64,000 nt of DNA. Source: JBALVO01 sp036961445. Its GTDB lineage: Bacteria; Pseudomonadota; Gammaproteobacteria; Pseudomonadales; Halieaceae. Below are positions 61,920 to 64,000 of the stretch, in pieces; within the stretch, counting starts at the first letter, position 1; every line of letters begins with the position of its first letter. The stretch covers positions 1 to 64,000 of the forward strand of contig JBALVO010000002.1 in assembly GCA_036961445.1 (NCBI GenBank). Direction: 5' to 3'. The notes below the pieces were generated by a model. That model was given only the letters and a program-made list of their open reading frames with translations, was not told the origin of the DNA and did no database searches. A program made the position numbers and the translations under genes.

Positions 61920-62580
61920 GATCAAAGCTGAAAATCTCCTGAAAAGGGTCCCGATGGCGGGAACAGAGTTGGAAATACTGAAAGGGATCACTCTGGAAAT
62001 CAAGTCGGGTGAATCTGTGGCCATTGTCGGCGCCTCCGGATCGGGCAAGTCAACGTTGCTGGGATTGCTCGCTGGACTTGATGAAGCCAGTGAGGGGCGT
62101 GTGGTAATCGACGGCACCGACCTGGGTGAACTTGACGAGGATGGGCGCGCGCTGTTTCGTGGTCAACATATCGGCTTCGTATTTCAGTCATTTCAGTTGT
62201 TGCCGGCGCTGACAGCGCTGGAAAACGTTATGCTGCCGCTGGAATTGCAGGGGCAGGGCAATGCCAGGGAGCAGGCAGAGAACTTTCTACAGCGCGTTGA
62301 GTTGGGTCCGCGCATGGCACACTATCCCCGACAGATGTCCGGTGGTGAGCAGCAACGTGTGGCGATTGCCCGGGCATTTGCCGCCAAGCCCTCGATCCTG
62401 TTCGCAGACGAGCCCACGGGTAATCTCGATACTCGCACCGGGACGCATATTATTGACCTGTTGTTTGAGCTTAACCGGGAGGAGAATACCACACTGGTGC
62501 TGGTCACCCACGACCAGAGTCTGGCTGATCGCTGCGAACGGCGCTTCTGCCTGGACGCCGGCGCGCTGGTACCGGAGTAA
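61918..62580 (+). CDS. ybbA: ABC transporter ATP-binding protein (YbbA-like)
   Basis: 220-residue ATPase of the MacB/LolD-like family. Walker A is VGASGSGKSTLLGLLAGLD (about residues 38-56), signature MSGGEQQRVAIARAF (~140), Walker B SILFADEPTGNLDTRTGT with D-loop, and H-loop VTHDQSLADRCERR. AAAGGA lies 8 nt before the ATG, inside the tesA coding sequence. It pairs with the FtsX-like permease gene that follows 5 bp later. The substrate is a lipid or lipoprotein-like cargo in relatives, not proven here. Confidence 0.93.
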   Translation: MIKAENLLKRVPMAGTELEILKGITLEIKSGESVAIVGASGSGKSTLLGLLAGLDEASEGRVVIDGTDLGELDEDGRALFRGQHIGFVFQSFQLLPALTALENVMLPLELQGQGNAREQAENFLQRVELGPRMAHYPRQMSGGEQQRVAIARAFAAKPSILFADEPTGNLDTRTGTHIIDLLFELNREENTTLVLVTHDQSLADRCERRFCLDAGALVPE

Positions 62581-62585
62581 ATCGG

Positions 62586-64000
62586 GTGTCGATGACAGCG
62601 ACAAAAATGCTGGCGCGGGATTGGCGCGGCGGAGAGTTGGGCGTTCTGGTGATGGCCCTGGTACTGGCAGTGGGTGTTGTATCGGGGATTAGCGCGTTCA
62701 CCACCCGTTTACAAAATGCCCTGGAACAGGAAAGTCACCGCTTTCTCGCGGCAGATACGGTGGTGCGCGGTTCCACAGAGATGCCGGCCGTTTGGTTGCA
62801 GCAGGCCCAGGAAACCGGATTAGATCACGCTCTGACGTTGCTATTTCCCTCAATGGTGTATGCGGGTGAGGACAACACCTACCTGGCATCCGTCAAAGCG
62901 GTCAGTGATGCCTACCCCTTGCGCGGTGAGCTGACCTACAGTGCCGAGCCCTTTGGCCCGGTGCTACCTGCCACCTCCGGGCCTGCAGTCGGCGAAGTCT
63001 GGCTGGACTCTCGCTTGTTCCCCCTGCTGGACGTAGAGATTGGTGAACAGATTACCATTGGCGAAGCGGATTTTACCGTGGTGGCAGCGGCGCGCTCGGA
63101 GCCTGACCAGGGAGCCTCGTTTTATGGTTTTGGTCCCCGGGTATTAATGCATTATGCGGACATTCCGGCTACCGCAGTGGTGCAGCCTGGCAGTCGGGTA
63201 GAGTATCGGCAGTTATTTTCCGGCCCGGCAGCGGGCCTGGCTGACTTCAGCGACTGGCTTAAGCCACAGCTGGAGGACGGCCAGACACTGCTGGACGTGA
63301 ATGAGGGACAGCCCGGTATTGGCAGCGCGCTGTCGCGCGCTGAAAGTTTTTTGTTGCTGGCGGGTAGTCTCGCAGTGGTTCTTGCCGGGGTCGCTGTAGC
63401 GCTTGCCGCTCGACGCTTCAGTGAGCGCCATAACGACTATGTGGCGATTATGAAGAGCCTGGGCGCTACCTCAGGTGCGATTAATCGCTTATATGGTAGC
63501 AGTTTGCTGTTGCTAGGGGTGGTGGCCACCGCCCTGGGCTGTGCGTTGGGATGGGGCATCCAGGCGCTGTTTTTTGCCCTGTTCGCCGAGCAATTGCCAG
63601 TGCAGCCAGGGGCAAGCGGCGTCAGGCCTTACGCTATTGGTAGTGCGACTTCCTTGACTTGCCTGCTGTGCTTTGCCTGGCCGCCATTGCGCCGCCTGGG
63701 GCAGGCCAGCCCCTTGCGCGTGTTGCGCCGTGATGCGCCCAAACAGCGTAGTGGTATGTTGATCGACTATGGTGTCGGATTGATAGCAGTGACATTGTTG
63801 ATGTGGTGGTACAGTCAGGACTGGAAATTGACACTGGCGGTCCTCGCCGGTCTATCGATTACTGTGGTACTTGGTCTCGCTCTGGCCTTGACGTTACTCA
63901 AGGGTGGTCGCCTGGTGGGGATGAGCGCCGGCAGTATCTGGCGTCTGGCGTTGGCCGGATTGCAGCGACGCGGCACAGCTAACGCCCTGCAAGTAGTGAT
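62586..64000 (+). CDS. ybbP: FtsX-family ABC permease (YbbP-like), cut by window end
   Basis: Partial: 471 codons in view, no stop before the edge. Start at a GTG (62586) 8 nt after GGAG (62574-62577); an ATG at 62592 is the alternative. It begins with one helix (VLVMALVLAVGVVSGISAFT), a ~230-residue periplasmic MacB-PCD-like domain (GEVWLDSRLFPLLDVEIGEQ), then helices from ~255 (SFLLLAGSLAVVLAGVAVAL), the conserved RHNDYVAIMKSLGATSG, and further helices. This is the layout of YbbP, a large permease with two FtsX units. Together with YbbA it forms a MacAB-like exporter without an adaptor in view. Confidence 0.9.
   Translation, partial: MSMTATKMLARDWRGGELGVLVMALVLAVGVVSGISAFTTRLQNALEQESHRFLAADTVVRGSTEMPAVWLQQAQETGLDHALTLLFPSMVYAGEDNTYLASVKAVSDAYPLRGELTYSAEPFGPVLPATSGPAVGEVWLDSRLFPLLDVEIGEQITIGEADFTVVAAARSEPDQGASFYGFGPRVLMHYADIPATAVVQPGSRVEYRQLFSGPAAGLADFSDWLKPQLEDGQTLLDVNEGQPGIGSALSRAESFLLLAGSLAVVLAGVAVALAARRFSERHNDYVAIMKSLGATSGAINRLYGSSLLLLGVVATALGCALGWGIQALFFALFAEQLPVQPGASGVRPYAIGSATSLTCLLCFAWPPLRRLGQASPLRVLRRDAPKQRSGMLIDYGVGLIAVTLLMWWYSQDWKLTLAVLAGLSITVVLGLALALTLLKGGRLVGMSAGSIWRLALAGLQRRGTANALQVV

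Overview
The window looks like chromosomal DNA of a free-living, probably marine, gammaproteobacterium. Gene content fits the Cellvibrionales (Spongiibacteraceae/Halieaceae) range: DUF2789, hrpB, ygiQ, ytfJ, an RND pair, a tesA/ybbA/ybbP-type locus, an AcuI-type reductase, acyl-CoA dehydrogenase and many lipoproteins. This placement is inference from protein resemblance only. Base composition is even (roughly half G+C) and genes are tightly packed. I saw no tRNA, rRNA, insertion sequence, integrase, phage gene or CRISPR array. The sequence is a draft scaffold with three 100-N gaps. Two are flanked by identical 55-bp copies and disappear when the copies are merged, leaving intact genes. The third truly lacks sequence inside nifJ.

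Layout. 1-7.2 kb: AraC regulator, small hypothetical, universal stress protein, polyphosphate kinase, VOC protein, DUF808 membrane protein. 7.2-13.6 kb: HerA-like ATPase, neutral zinc metallopeptidase, a Lon-like AAA+ protease coupled to a stress-protein-like gene, DUF4242 protein. 13.8-19.7 kb: formyltransferase-like enzyme, half-size GDT1 cation exchanger, a large DUF5666 lipoprotein, zinc-finger protein, glycine-zipper lipoprotein, Rap1a/Tai-like secreted protein, FetB-type permease. 19.7-27.2 kb: transglutaminase-like protein, NfeD-slipin pair, DUF2789, acyl-CoA dehydrogenase, DUF385 protein, a UbiA-type prenyltransferase preceded by the stub of a PaaI-type thioesterase, YkvA protein and a WYL regulator. 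27.3-34.6 kb: exported proteins (M28 peptidase, SVD-repeat protein, gluzincin-like peptidase, lipocalin, exported SDR, M1 aminopeptidase lipoprotein).

34.7-46.3 kb: redox and acyl metabolism (saccharopine-dehydrogenase-like protein, GNAT, exported peroxiredoxin, MATE pump, acyltransferase, two medium-chain reductases, DUF1330) and the nifJ / dihydroorotate-dehydrogenase-like pair. Upstream of nifJ lies a nearly perfect FNR/Anr box, exactly 29.5 bp before a -10 hexamer, which is the geometry of a class II oxygen-controlled promoter. 46.3-52.1 kb: NnrU protein, HrpB helicase, and a three-gene set rubrerythrin / CCG-type iron-sulfur protein / DUF3501, likely an oxidative-stress system of unknown chemistry. 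52.2-64 kb: RND permease and adaptor, YtfJ-like protein, YgiQ radical-SAM protein, voltage-gated-type K+ channel with a C-terminal zinc ribbon, PhzF-type isomerase, and the tesA / ybbA / ybbP locus in which the two divergent start codons overlap on one CATG.

I did not find a clear new multi-gene defence or mobile system. The items most worth a second look are the FNR-type nifJ promoter, the decayed thioesterase fused by ATGA overlap to the prenyltransferase gene, the rubrerythrin/Fe-S/DUF3501 operon, the Lon-like protease with a non-canonical Walker A and its coupled partner, and the exported SDR.
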